A stretch of DNA of 64,000 bases from Pseudomonas sp. IAC-BECa141 (GCF_020544405.1 NZ_CP065410.1:6105501-6169500), one strand, 5' to 3'. Shown: positions 16,730 to 26,055, counted from the first letter of the stretch. The notes: generated by a model from the letters alone, not told the origin. Program-made: numbers and translations.

Positions 16730-17826
16730 GCAGACTCAAGCACCTCATCGCGCCGGCGTTGTGCGCAGCGCTGCTGAGCGGCGCGGCGCACGCGGAGGAA
16801 CGCACCCTGCGCGTCTACAACTGGTTCGACTACATCACCCCCAAAGCACTGGAAGACTTCAAGGCGCAGAACAGCCAGACCAAACTGGTCTACGACATCT
16901 TCGACACCAACGAAGCACTGGAGGCCAAACTGCTGACCGGCAATTCGGGCTACGACGTGGTGGTGCCGTCCAACGTGTTCCTCGCCAAGCAGATCGAGGC
17001 CGGGGTATTCCAGCCGCTGGATCGTAGTCAGTTGCCGAACTGGAATCACCTCGACCCGAAACTGATGAAGCTGATCGAGGCCAACGATCCGGGCAACAAA
17101 TTCGCCGTGCCCTACATGTACGGCACCATCCTGATCGGCTTCAACCCGGCCAAGGTCAAGGCAGCGCTGGGCGACAACGCACCAGTGGACAGCTGGGATC
17201 TGATCTTCAAAGAGGAGAACATCAGCAAGCTCAAGCAGTGCGGCGTGGCCCTGCTCGACTCGCCGTCGGAAATCCTGCCGCTGGCCCTGCAACACCTCGG
17301 CCTGGATCCCAACAGCAAGAACCCGGCGGACTACGCCAAGGCTGAAGCGCTGCTGTTGAAGATCCGCCCGTACGTGACCTACTTCCATTCGTCCAAGTAC
17401 ATGGCCGATATCGCCAACGGTGACATCTGCGTCGCGGTCGGTTACTCGGGCAGCTTCTCGCAAGCCGCCAACCGCGCCAGGGAAGCGAAGAACGGCGTGG
17501 TGGTGGACATGCGCCTGCCGAAGGAAGGCGCGCCGATCTGGTTCGACATGCTCGCCATCCCCAAAGGCGCGAAGAACCCGCAGGACGCCTACACCTTCAT
17601 CAACTACCTGCTGCAACCACAGGTGATTGCGCCGGTGAGTGACTTCGTCGGTTATCCGAACCCGAACAAGGACGCCACCGAACGTGTCGACCCGGCGATT
17701 CGCAACAACCCGAATCTGTACCCGACCGATGCGGCGATGAACACGCTCTACACCCTGCAACCGTTACCACGGGATGCAGAACGGGCGCGGACCCGGGCGT
17801 GGACCAGGATCAAGTCCGGCACTTGA
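16726..17826 (+). CDS. Polyamine ABC transporter substrate-binding protein, PotF/SpuD-like
   Basis: This 366-residue periplasmic protein has a signal peptide (LIAPALCAALLSGAAHA, cleavage near residue 23). It continues with ERTLRVYNWFDYITPKALEDF, the PotD/PotF opening, then YDIFDTNEALEAKLLTGNSGYDVVVPS. Asp and aromatic residues typical for diamine binding are present (SKYMADIANGDICVAVGYSG; IWFDMLAIP). No permease or ATPase genes are adjacent, so it must use a transporter encoded elsewhere. The ATGA overlap with aphA implies an acetylputrescine or polyamine ligand. Confidence 0.92.
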   Translation: MSRLKHLIAPALCAALLSGAAHAEERTLRVYNWFDYITPKALEDFKAQNSQTKLVYDIFDTNEALEAKLLTGNSGYDVVVPSNVFLAKQIEAGVFQPLDRSQLPNWNHLDPKLMKLIEANDPGNKFAVPYMYGTILIGFNPAKVKAALGDNAPVDSWDLIFKEENISKLKQCGVALLDSPSEILPLALQHLGLDPNSKNPADYAKAEALLLKIRPYVTYFHSSKYMADIANGDICVAVGYSGSFSQAANRAREAKNGVVVDMRLPKEGAPIWFDMLAIPKGAKNPQDAYTFINYLLQPQVIAPVSDFVGYPNPNKDATERVDPAIRNNPNLYPTDAAMNTLYTLQPLPRDAERARTRAWTRIKSGT

Positions 17827-17837
17827 AACCAGCCATT

Positions 17838-17868
17838 GAAAAAGACCCGCCTTCGCGGGTCTTTTTTT
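17838..17868 (+). terminator. Rho-independent terminator after the polyamine operon
   Basis: AAAGACCCGC and GCGGGTCTTT arms around CTTC are followed by seven Ts, 12 bases after the stop codon. Confidence 0.93.
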
Positions 17869-18000
17869 GCGCTATCCCTGTACCGTACCGTGTCGCCGGC
17901 GCCCTTATCTATCTACCACCGCACAGGCAAAAACCCGGCTTACCGTGGACCGGAATCGAAGTAGCAATCCCGCTACCTTCTTCACCCATGGAACAGGCCC

Positions 18001-21000
18001 GTGAATACACCTGCAGTGACACACGACGTGTCCCCTCCCTTGCTGAAACAGAGCCGACTGGTCGAAATGGCCAGTCAAGGCTATTCGCTGCATCAGATCG
18101 CCTCGACACTGTTGCGTACAGTATTGAGCGAACGCTACCCCGACCAACACCTCGATCCGGATAACACCCTGCTCGCCACACCGGTACGCAACATGGACGC
18201 GCCGCAGATGACCGTCGAAGCCTGCAACTTCGAAACGCTGACCCACGTCCTGATACAACAAAGCCTGCACAAGACCACCGCCGAGTTCATCGAAGGTGAA
18301 CACTTCCTGACAGGCATGCCCCTCTCCAATCCACCGCTCCATCTGGCGGTGAGCATGGATGAGCTCACCTTATTGATGAACGAACATGCCCCTCTGCTGT
18401 TCGTCGCATTTCAGCAGCGCCAGCTGGATTACTGGAATGAAACCGAACAGGACCAGCCCCGTTGGCGAGCACTGTCCGACCAACTGCGCTCGGCTGTCGA
18501 TGTTCAGACCGCCAGTGGCTGGGATAGCGACGCGTGCCTGCTGGCGCGCTTCGTCGCGCAGTACCCGGACAAAGCCGAACGCCCGACCGCCAGCGATCAT
18601 TTCACCGGACTGCGAGCCTGCATCATGGACATCGACCAGGTCGATGGCAGCACCGTCACGCATGCGCTTGTCGCCGGCGCCCTGGTCATCACGGCAACCC
18701 TCGGCAAACGGCAGCGAATTCTGCTGCACACCATTGACGACGGCTATGAATCGTTCGATTCACTGGAACAACTGGGAGACTCCCTGCCGGAACGTATCGA
18801 TCCCGAACACCCACAACCACCGCTGCAGTGGCGCCTGATCGAACCCGACGGCAATATCTTCGACGCTGTTGCCCAGGCACTCGTGGCCAATCAATTGGTC
18901 GCCATCGCGGCACTGGATCCCGCCAGTCAGCACCTCGACAACCGGGTCATGGCTGGCTCACAGAACACCAACCGACTCAGCCCGCCGGAACGAAACCGGA
19001 TCAACCAGTTGGAAAAGGCAATTCCAGACTGGTTGAAAGCGGCGTCGGCGACGGACCTGCAAACCTACAGCCGCTACCTGGTCGACCTCGGCGCGTTGCG
19101 TCAGGAGGCTGCGGACGGCGCGTTCAAGGTCGATGACCTTCCTGCAATCAAACCCTATGCCGAGCAAAAAATGCAGGAGGCAATACTGGCCGATACCCGC
19201 GCGGAGGGGGCCGCCGACCTGCCGCTGGACCGCTTGCGAATCACCGTGACCGACAGCATGGAAACGGCTGGCTTCACCTTCGCCAATCCCTTGAGTCGGG
19301 TTCGCGAGACGCTGGGTGAATTCGCCTTGCAAAACACCCCGCCGTATCAGGCAAGCATCGACTTCGACGATGGCCGGGCCTTACCGGCGTGGCTGACGGT
19401 CGATTACCTGAGTGCCCTGGCAGAGCAGGTCGACATTGGCCTCCACTACCCGAAACTGATCAAACGCAACCTTATCGACGACCCGGTCCGTGCTGCCGAA
19501 CAGAAGACTCGCTACACGCGCCAACTGCCCATACTCCTGCCGTTGCTGGCGCTGGAATGCAAACTCCGACATCTGGGTGGCGTCGATGAACGGGGTCACG
19601 CCTGCATCCGTCAGTTGATGGACGCCATCACAGGCAATCAACCGTCGCAGGAGCATCCGGTGACCATCCGCCCACTGGCGTTTACCCCCGTTCGCCGCCT
19701 GAGCGGTCAGTCAGACACCGTGACCAACATGTTCATCATTGCCCCCCGCGATCATCGCCAGGGGCCTTGCCTGTTGTATCGACCGATGACGGACATGCCA
19801 CTGATGCAGTTCGCATCCCTGCAAAATCTGATGTATGCGCTGTACCAGCCCGGGGAATTGCGCAGTTCCGTATTGGCCTGGCTCGGCTCGCCTTCGCTGA
19901 GTTTCGAATACTCGCAGTATGTTTTTGCAACAGGGCTTCCTTCCCCGTGGACGGTGACCCAACTGGTGTTCGAACCCTTCATGCACCTGGACCTGACCGG
20001 ACCCATCAAACTGGCGAACCAGCCTCTGACGGGAGACATTCTGGGCACCTTGCATGCGGCCAATAGTCGGGCATTGATCGAACTCGCCGACCGCCAGTCG
20101 GTGTCCAACAGCGAGCGGCGCTGGGCATTGCTGGCCGAAAGCGGCTGGGCGATCTTCAGTATCGCCTCCAATTTCATGAGCGGAGCGGCAGGTGCCGCCG
20201 TATGGGTCTGGCAGACCATCGAACAGATTCAGCAAGCCATCGATGCCCATGAACGCGGCGATGACCTGATGACCTGGCAATCGACTGCCGACATTCTGAT
20301 GACACTCGGCATTCTGTTGACCCACCGGGTCGTCGCACGGCGCAACCGCTCGCTGAATCCGCAATTGAGCGCGACCCGGGAAACGCCGCAAACCTTGCGG
20401 GAAGCCGAAGAACCTTTCGAAAACCAGACAACGGAGTTGTCACCTGCCCCGAAGGCTGTCACCCACGATCCTGTCACCCTCACCGGAGACATCCCCGCCG
20501 GCCATCTCACACTGCTGGAACCTGCGCTCCTCCCGCGACCGGACTCCAGCGAGCGCTTCACTGCGATGCTCGACAGTTTCAAGGTCGAGGCCCCTGACCT
20601 GCACGACAAACAGGTGTCATCGACCAACCACCTCTATACGGTCGCGGACAAGACCTATGCCCAGGTCGGCAGCCGCTGGTTTCAAGTCAGTGCCCGCAAG
20701 GACGAGCCGGTGTACATCATTCATCCGCACGACCCGCTACGCACCGGCATGCCCCTGAAATATGACGACAAATCCGGACAATGGCACTGGGACCCGAAAC
20801 TGCGCTTGCGTGGGGGCGGTCCGACCGGTCGCCTCGACGCGCTACGGCGCGCCAAGGAACAAGAGAAGGACGCCGCGTGGCAAGCCCTGCAACTGTTCTT
20901 CTCACGTGAACCGGCAAACAAGCGCGACATGCTGACCGAATTGCTCGCCTTGCCCAATGACAACAGCGAAGCCACCTATTCGCGCGCTGCGCCACGTTAC

Positions 21001-22614
21001 CTGGACCTGGCCATGACGAATGGGACGGGCTACACCCAGGCGCTGGAACAGCTCGCGACCTGGCACCAGAACGGTGGCGGCGGTGTTTTCTACCAGGCAC
21101 AACTGATGCGCATGACCGCCGAGCAGCATCGCTGCCTGGGTTCATGGCTGCGGGTGAAGATACGCCTGTATGCGATGACGTCCAAAAGGATCGCGGACAG
21201 CTTTGACAACAGTTCTCCCCTGTCACGCAGTGAACAGATCGACATCGCGACCCGAGCCACAGCACTCAGTGACGAAATGATCGCCACCCTTCAGACGCTG
21301 AATCGCTCTCTGCTTGTACTGGTCAAGCATTCCGGCAAAAGCGCAAAACTGGCCGCAGACTTGAAACGGTTGATGCCCGCTTACGGCGAACTTGATCTGA
21401 AGGCCAACGAAATCGGCATGTCCTTTGAACGCTGCGTCGTCGAACATCCCGGACCGGAAATGGACGCCGCCCGGCAGGACATCGGCATCATCACCGTCAA
21501 GGCTGCAGACGCCGCTCACGAGCTGCTCGGACTTTCACGCACAACCGCCACTGCGGACGGAAAAGCCGCGCGTATCGAGCAGTTTTCACACTGGAATGAC
21601 CTTCTCTCCAGTCTCGACGATCAGATGGAACAGTTGCCCGCCAAACACCCTGCACAGTTCATCCAGGCCAGGATCGACAGGATTCGCGAACTGATCGGCG
21701 AGTTCCGTGAGCTGGCCCGCGAGCGCCTGATCGCCGAAGTCCCCGAGCCTCAAGTCGAGCCCATCGCGACACCCGCCAGACAGGATCCGCAGCCCTCGAC
21801 TTCGCAACCGAAGGTCAAAGTCAGCAAAACCCGTCCGCGCCAGAATACCGCCGAACAGGCCCGCTTGCCCGGTACGACCCAGTCGGACGAAGAATCACCG
21901 TTCGTGAAAATTTCCGCTCGACCACCGAAACCGGCACAGTCAGTCGAGGACAGTGACCTGATCAACAAAGCGCAGGAGCTGAGCTATGACATCAACGACT
22001 TCATCACGAGGACTCGCGAAAGTGCCCGGCGTCCGGGGCGCATTCCCGCTGATATCAGAGACATGTTCGACCAGCAGGCCGCACGCCTGGAACAGGCGGC
22101 CAATGACGTGGACACGGTATTTGCCAAAAGGCGCGCAGCCAAACTGGATTCCTGGCCGGTTGCCGCTCTCAGTCCGGATCTGCGTGCCGGCGCGACCATC
22201 ACACGCACCGAAGGCAACGCCGTCTACGGGGAGATGCTCAAGCAGCGCAAGCCCCGGGAAACCTATTTCCACTGGCTGTACGACAACGGTCAGGTCGACG
22301 TCGTCAAGGACGAACGCGGTCGCATCCGAACCCGACAGCGGGGTGATTACTTTCAGGAATACCGGATTCTCGACAAGGCCAAAGGAGGACGACCGATGTG
22401 GGTGGCGCATTTCCACTACGAACGAAAGAGTGACGCGGATGCCCAGTACACCATCGCCCACCTGAAATTCGCTGATGCCTATCTGCAGACCCTCGATGAA
22501 AAGACCCGTCAGACATTGAGCACCTTCGATGCCGTCGACAATGCAATGCGCCGCATCGTCGACCCGACGGTGCGTGACCTGTTCCTCAAGCCACAGCCGG
22601 CGGGCACCCGATAA
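18001..22614 (+). CDS. Giant toxin-like protein, dermonecrotic toxin/DUF6543 type
   Basis: A 1537-residue protein beginning at a GTG preceded by GGAACAGG; an ATG at 17988 is out of frame. I recognise the layout of the large Pseudomonas proteins annotated with a dermonecrotic-toxin-like DUF6543 region. Residues 1-700 contain LYRPMTDMPLMQFASLQNLMYA and a PGELRSSVLAWL block. Two hydrophobic segments follow (about 714-740, GWAIFSIASNFMSGAAGAAVWVW, quoted in part, and 764-782). Around 875-940 comes YTVADKTYAQVGSRWFQV...LRLRGGGP. Then there is a helical region, a Pro/Gln-rich linker (about 1255-1320) and a conserved C-terminal domain (about 1385-1537) with ending motifs YFQEYRILD and WVAHFHYE. No signal peptide, catalytic motif or immunity gene is visible. 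Family placement is from memory of the pattern. Confidence 0.8.
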   Translation: MNTPAVTHDVSPPLLKQSRLVEMASQGYSLHQIASTLLRTVLSERYPDQHLDPDNTLLATPVRNMDAPQMTVEACNFETLTHVLIQQSLHKTTAEFIEGEHFLTGMPLSNPPLHLAVSMDELTLLMNEHAPLLFVAFQQRQLDYWNETEQDQPRWRALSDQLRSAVDVQTASGWDSDACLLARFVAQYPDKAERPTASDHFTGLRACIMDIDQVDGSTVTHALVAGALVITATLGKRQRILLHTIDDGYESFDSLEQLGDSLPERIDPEHPQPPLQWRLIEPDGNIFDAVAQALVANQLVAIAALDPASQHLDNRVMAGSQNTNRLSPPERNRINQLEKAIPDWLKAASATDLQTYSRYLVDLGALRQEAADGAFKVDDLPAIKPYAEQKMQEAILADTRAEGAADLPLDRLRITVTDSMETAGFTFANPLSRVRETLGEFALQNTPPYQASIDFDDGRALPAWLTVDYLSALAEQVDIGLHYPKLIKRNLIDDPVRAAEQKTRYTRQLPILLPLLALECKLRHLGGVDERGHACIRQLMDAITGNQPSQEHPVTIRPLAFTPVRRLSGQSDTVTNMFIIAPRDHRQGPCLLYRPMTDMPLMQFASLQNLMYALYQPGELRSSVLAWLGSPSLSFEYSQYVFATGLPSPWTVTQLVFEPFMHLDLTGPIKLANQPLTGDILGTLHAANSRALIELADRQSVSNSERRWALLAESGWAIFSIASNFMSGAAGAAVWVWQTIEQIQQAIDAHERGDDLMTWQSTADILMTLGILLTHRVVARRNRSLNPQLSATRETPQTLREAEEPFENQTTELSPAPKAVTHDPVTLTGDIPAGHLTLLEPALLPRPDSSERFTAMLDSFKVEAPDLHDKQVSSTNHLYTVADKTYAQVGSRWFQVSARKDEPVYIIHPHDPLRTGMPLKYDDKSGQWHWDPKLRLRGGGPTGRLDALRRAKEQEKDAAWQALQLFFSREPANKRDMLTELLALPNDNSEATYSRAAPRYLDLAMTNGTGYTQALEQLATWHQNGGGGVFYQAQLMRMTAEQHRCLGSWLRVKIRLYAMTSKRIADSFDNSSPLSRSEQIDIATRATALSDEMIATLQTLNRSLLVLVKHSGKSAKLAADLKRLMPAYGELDLKANEIGMSFERCVVEHPGPEMDAARQDIGIITVKAADAAHELLGLSRTTATADGKAARIEQFSHWNDLLSSLDDQMEQLPAKHPAQFIQARIDRIRELIGEFRELARERLIAEVPEPQVEPIATPARQDPQPSTSQPKVKVSKTRPRQNTAEQARLPGTTQSDEESPFVKISARPPKPAQSVEDSDLINKAQELSYDINDFITRTRESARRPGRIPADIRDMFDQQAARLEQAANDVDTVFAKRRAAKLDSWPVAALSPDLRAGATITRTEGNAVYGEMLKQRKPRETYFHWLYDNGQVDVVKDERGRIRTRQRGDYFQEYRILDKAKGGRPMWVAHFHYERKSDADAQYTIAHLKFADAYLQTLDEKTRQTLSTFDAVDNAMRRIVDPTVRDLFLKPQPAGTR

Positions 22615-24168
22615 CTATTCACACCAGACAGAGCGCAGGCGGGCCAGAGCCGACTCGATTGCCGGCTCCGGCACCGCCGCAAAGCCCAGCACCAGACCGG
22701 CCCGCTGATCGAGCGGCGTCACCGAATCCGGCAGCCAATACTTGCTCAGGCCCTGGACTTCCACCTCCACACTGGCGGCTTGCTCTATCAACTGCTGCTC
22801 ACGGGCCACGCTGTCGACTGCCACCGTGAGATGCAGTCCGGCCGACACAGCCGGCAATTCGCCGACGCCCGCCAGGCCTTGAGGCCAGCCGTTGATCAAG
22901 GCATTGCGCCGATTCACAGCCGCGCGACGCATCCGCCGGATGTGCCGCTGGAAGTGCCCGGCCGCCATGAACTCGGCCATCACCGCCTGGGTGCTGACTT
23001 CAGAATGCCGGACATCCACCGCACGTCGTTGCGCAAACGCTTTCACCAACCCCGGAGGCAGCACCAGATAACCCAGACGCAGCGCCGGGAACGCGACTTT
23101 GCCGAAGGTGCCGACGTACAACACACGACCCTGGCGGTCGAGCGCAGCCAACGGGGCCAAGGGCGCGCCGGTGTAGCGATATTCGCCGTCGTAGTCGTCC
23201 TCGACGATCCAGCCCCCGGTGCGCTCGGCCCAGTCCAGCAGTTCCAGACGTCGCGCCAGGCTCATCACTACCCCGGTCGGGTACTGATGAGACGGCGTGA
23301 CATACGCCACCCGGCAATCTTCGGCAGCCGCCAGTGCCGCGCAGTCGATGCCCTCTTCGTCCACGGCAATGCCATGCAGCCGACCACCGGCCAGCGCGAA
23401 GGCATGACCCGCTGCGCGATAGCCGGGATTCTCGATGCCCACTCCGGCGCCCGGTTCAACCAGCAACTGTGCACAAAGGCTGATTCCCTGTTGTGCGCCA
23501 CTGGTGATCACAATTTGCTCAGCGGAACACTGCATGCCGCGCGAACTGCGCAAATAAGCGGCGATCAGACCGCGCAGGCGCGCATCGCCCGCCGGGTCGC
23601 CGTAACACAGTTGCTGCAAATCGGGTTTGCGCCAGAAGGCCGCGTTCAGCTTGGCCCAGACGTCGAACGGAAACAGATCGAAGGCCGGAACACCGACCCG
23701 GAATGCTCGTGGCGGACCACTGGGTGGCGTCGGCAAATGGTTGCGCTCAAGCCGCTGCAACGCACAGCTGTGGATAACTTTGCTGGATAAATTACCAGTG
23801 GAATTGAGCGAAATTGTGGATAAGGCTGTGGGTAAGGTTGTTGAAAACCCTGTGGATACTTTTGTGGATAATTTTCGTGCCGGTGTCACCGATTGCGGCA
23901 ACTGCGCCACATAAGTGCCGTCCCCGACACGGCCTTCGATAAAACCTTCGGCATACAGCTGATCGTAAGCGCGCACCACGCTGTTTCGGGAAATCCCCAA
24001 CGCTGTCGCCAGATCGCGGCTGGCAGGCAGGCGCGTGCCGCTGGCCAGGCGCCCGTCCAGCACCCGCATGCGCAAGGCCTGGTAGAGCTGACGGCTCAGG
24101 CCTTTGCGGCGGTCGAGTTCGACACCGGCGGGGTTGAACGGCAGCGACAGCGTGGGCGAATCGGGCAT
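22615..24168 (-). CDS. MocR/PdxR-type regulator: GntR HTH fused to aminotransferase
   Basis: A 517-residue MocR regulator. The winged HTH is at residues 20-85 (GTRLPASRDLATALGISRNSVVRAYDQLYAEGF, quoted in part). A variable linker spans 90-135, and a fold-type I aminotransferase domain runs from about 150 with SGAQQGISL, DDYDGEYRY and the PLP-binding Lys357 in GTFGKVAFPALRLGY. The linker is unusual: residues 100-119 are five tandem four-residue units of the L/V/F-S-T-x kind, encoded by repeated TTATCCACA words. Its stop codon abuts that of the giant gene. It is divergent from a PaiB-like gene, with an inverted repeat between them, and probably regulates it in response to a PLP-linked ligand. 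Confidence 0.92.
   Translation of the reverse strand: MPDSPTLSLPFNPAGVELDRRKGLSRQLYQALRMRVLDGRLASGTRLPASRDLATALGISRNSVVRAYDQLYAEGFIEGRVGDGTYVAQLPQSVTPARKLSTKVSTGFSTTLPTALSTISLNSTGNLSSKVIHSCALQRLERNHLPTPPSGPPRAFRVGVPAFDLFPFDVWAKLNAAFWRKPDLQQLCYGDPAGDARLRGLIAAYLRSSRGMQCSAEQIVITSGAQQGISLCAQLLVEPGAGVGIENPGYRAAGHAFALAGGRLHGIAVDEEGIDCAALAAAEDCRVAYVTPSHQYPTGVVMSLARRLELLDWAERTGGWIVEDDYDGEYRYTGAPLAPLAALDRQGRVLYVGTFGKVAFPALRLGYLVLPPGLVKAFAQRRAVDVRHSEVSTQAVMAEFMAAGHFQRHIRRMRRAAVNRRNALINGWPQGLAGVGELPAVSAGLHLTVAVDSVAREQQLIEQAASVEVEVQGLSKYWLPDSVTPLDQRAGLVLGFAAVPEPAIESALARLRSVWCE
23769..23871 (-). repeat. Cluster of consensus DnaA boxes (TTATCCACA) in mocR linker codons
   Basis: On the minus strand TTATCCACA occurs exactly at 23863-23871, 23815-23823 and 23769-23777. 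Single-mismatch copies lie at 23851-23859 (GTATCCACA) and 23827-23835 (TTACCCACA). The first five units form a 12-bp tandem repeat; one unit is diverged to TTTTCAACA. All have the same orientation. Confidence 0.85.
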
Positions 24169-24185
24169 GAAAATGGACCTATGAA

Positions 24186-24218
24186 ATTGGTCATCAATGG
24201 CTCTTACAACAGACCAAT
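24186..24218. promoter_or_regulatory. Inverted repeat ATTGGTC-N19-GACCAAT between mocR and paiB-like gene
   Basis: Perfect 7-bp arms (24186-24192 and 24212-24218) lie in the 92-bp divergent region. MocR regulators bind repeated sites of this sort to control the divergent gene and themselves. A -10 candidate TACGAT follows at 24226-24231. Confidence 0.6.
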
Positions 24219-24260
24219 AGCCTGCCTACGATGCAGGCATTCGCCAAGGAAATTTTCTCC

Positions 24261-24884
24261 ATGTACACGCCCCGCGCCTTTGCCATCGATGACTTGTCCC
24301 AACTGCACGAATTGATCCTCGCCACCCGCCTCGCCATCCTGGTGACCCACGGCGAACAAGGCTTGCAGGCCAGTCATGTGCCGGTGCTGCTGCATCGCGA
24401 GCAAGGTCCGAACGGCACGCTGTACGGGCATCTGGCCAAGGCCAATCCGCAGTGGAAAGACCTGCGTGACGGCGCCGAGGCCATGCTGATTTTTCCCGGT
24501 GCCGATGCCTACGTCAGCCCGGGCTTTTACCCGAGCAAGGCCGAGCACGGCAAAGTCGTGCCGACCTGGAACTACGTCGCCGTGCACGCCTACGGTCACG
24601 CCGAAACCTTCAGCGATGGCGGTCGGCTGCTGGACATCGTCAGCACCCTCACCGATCGCCATGAAGCGGGCCGCGCCCAACCGTGGTCGGTCGACGATGC
24701 CCCGGCCGATTACATCGACGGCATGCTCAAGGCCATCGTCGGTTTCGCCATTCCGATCGAGCGCCTCGAAGGCAAGCGCAAGCTCAGCCAGAACCGCAGC
24801 GCCGAAGATATCGCCGGCGTGCGCGAAGGCCTGGCTGCCAGCCCCGACATCAACGATCAAACCCTCGCTCACTTGATGCGTTAA
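24261..24884 (+). CDS. FMN-binding negative transcriptional regulator, PaiB family
   Basis: A 207-residue flavin-binding split-barrel protein. It opens MYTPRAFAIDDLSQLHELI, followed by ASHVPVLLHREQGPNGTLYGHLAKANPQW, the PaiB core that binds FMN, and VPTWNYVAVHAYG. The C-terminal SQNRSAEDIAGVREGL motif is also conserved. PaiB was named for a Bacillus sporulation/protease regulator, but many members act as flavin enzymes, so regulation is not certain. It heads a run of three genes with two acetyltransferases, a pairing seen for PaiA (GNAT)/PaiB. AAGGAA precedes the ATG at 24261. Confidence 0.9.
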   Translation: MYTPRAFAIDDLSQLHELILATRLAILVTHGEQGLQASHVPVLLHREQGPNGTLYGHLAKANPQWKDLRDGAEAMLIFPGADAYVSPGFYPSKAEHGKVVPTWNYVAVHAYGHAETFSDGGRLLDIVSTLTDRHEAGRAQPWSVDDAPADYIDGMLKAIVGFAIPIERLEGKRKLSQNRSAEDIAGVREGLAASPDINDQTLAHLMR

Positions 24885-24894
24885 GGAAATCACC

Positions 24895-25341
24895 ATGAGT
24901 CAGATCGACATCCGTCCGGTCAGTGCTGCCGATCACGCGGCCTGGCTGCCGCTGTGGCAGGCCTACCTGCGCTTCTACAACACCGAGCTGCCGGACACCG
25001 TCAGCCAAAGCACCTGGCAGCGTTTTCTCGACCCGAACGAACCGACCCACGCCGCCCTCGCCTGGGCCGACGGCAAAGCGGTGGGCATGGTGCACTTCAT
25101 CTACCATCGTTCGAACTGGAGCATCGAAAACTCCTGCTACCTGCAAGACCTGCTGGTGGAGCCGCAAACCCGTGGCACCGGCGTCGGCCGGCTGCTGATC
25201 GAACACGTCTACGCCACCGCCAGGGCCGACGGTTGCTGCAAGGTGCACTGGCTGACCCATGAAACCAACGCCACCGCGATCCAGCTCTACGAGCGCATCG
25301 CCGAGCGCCCGGGCTTCATCCAGTTTCGCAAAGCCATTTAA
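24895..25341 (+). CDS. GNAT family N-acetyltransferase
   Basis: A 148-residue acetyltransferase with the complete GNAT fold. Motif A is LQDLLVEPQTRGTGVGRLLIEHV (acetyl-CoA pyrophosphate loop, about residues 82-104, quoted in part). Motif B follows with VHWLTHETNATAIQLYERI. It lies 10 bp after the PaiB-like gene and has its own TAAGGAAATCACC ribosome-binding site. The substrate is unknown; a PaiA-like polyamine acetyltransferase would fit the neighbour, but this is inference. Confidence 0.92.
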   Translation: MSQIDIRPVSAADHAAWLPLWQAYLRFYNTELPDTVSQSTWQRFLDPNEPTHAALAWADGKAVGMVHFIYHRSNWSIENSCYLQDLLVEPQTRGTGVGRLLIEHVYATARADGCCKVHWLTHETNATAIQLYERIAERPGFIQFRKAI

Positions 25342-25353
25342 GGAGCCACGTGC

Positions 25354-26025
25354 ATGACGATTTCTCTCGCTGACTGGAAAGGCGTGCCGCCGCCCTCCAC
25401 CACCCTGATCGAAGGCCGCTTCATCCGCCTGGAAAAACTCGACCCGGCGCGCCACGGCGACGACCTGTTCAACGCTCTGCAAGGCCCCGGCGCCGATCCG
25501 AAACTCTGGGATTATTTGCCCTACGGCCCGTTTCCGGAGCGCAGCGCCTTCAACGACTGGCTGAATAATCACGCCGCCCACAGCGATCCGTATTTCTTCA
25601 GCGTCATCGACCGCGCCAGCGGCCAGGTGCAAGGCATCCTCAGCCTGATGTCGATTGTTCCGGCCCAGGGCCGCATCGAAATCGGCCACGTCACCTTCGG
25701 CGCCCCGATGCAGCGTTCGCCGAAAAGCACCGAGGCGGTCTACCTGCTGGCCAAGGAATCCTTCGCCCTCGGCTACCGTCGTCTTGAATGGAAATGCAAC
25801 AACGGCAACGCCCGCTCCAAATACGCGGCCGAGCGCCTGGGCTTCAGCTTCGAAGGCGTGTTCCGCCAGCACATGGTGGTCAAGGGCCAGAACCGCGACA
25901 CCGCGTGGTACTCGATTCTGGACTCGGAATGGCCGGCGATTGCGGCAGGGTTCGAGCGCTGGTTGAGCGATGAGAATCAGACGGCCGAGGGGCAGGTGAA
26001 GGGGTTGGTTGAGTGCCGCGCTTAA
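25354..26025 (+). CDS. GNAT family acetyltransferase, RimJ/RimL-like
   Basis: A 223-residue acetyltransferase with the RimL-type layout: GRFIRLEKLDPARHGDDLF near the N-terminus, IEIGHVTFGAPMQRSPKSTEAVYLL (motif A region), and LEWKCNNGNARSKYAAERLGFSFEGVFRQHMV (motif B; quoted in part). Proteins of this type acetylate N-termini or small amines; the target cannot be read. TAAGGAGCC precedes the ATG, 12 bp after the previous gene, so it closes a three-gene operon. Confidence 0.92.
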   Translation: MTISLADWKGVPPPSTTLIEGRFIRLEKLDPARHGDDLFNALQGPGADPKLWDYLPYGPFPERSAFNDWLNNHAAHSDPYFFSVIDRASGQVQGILSLMSIVPAQGRIEIGHVTFGAPMQRSPKSTEAVYLLAKESFALGYRRLEWKCNNGNARSKYAAERLGFSFEGVFRQHMVVKGQNRDTAWYSILDSEWPAIAAGFERWLSDENQTAEGQVKGLVECRA

Positions 26026-26055
26026 AGCTCAATAGAGATTAAGTGTGTTGCGGGT

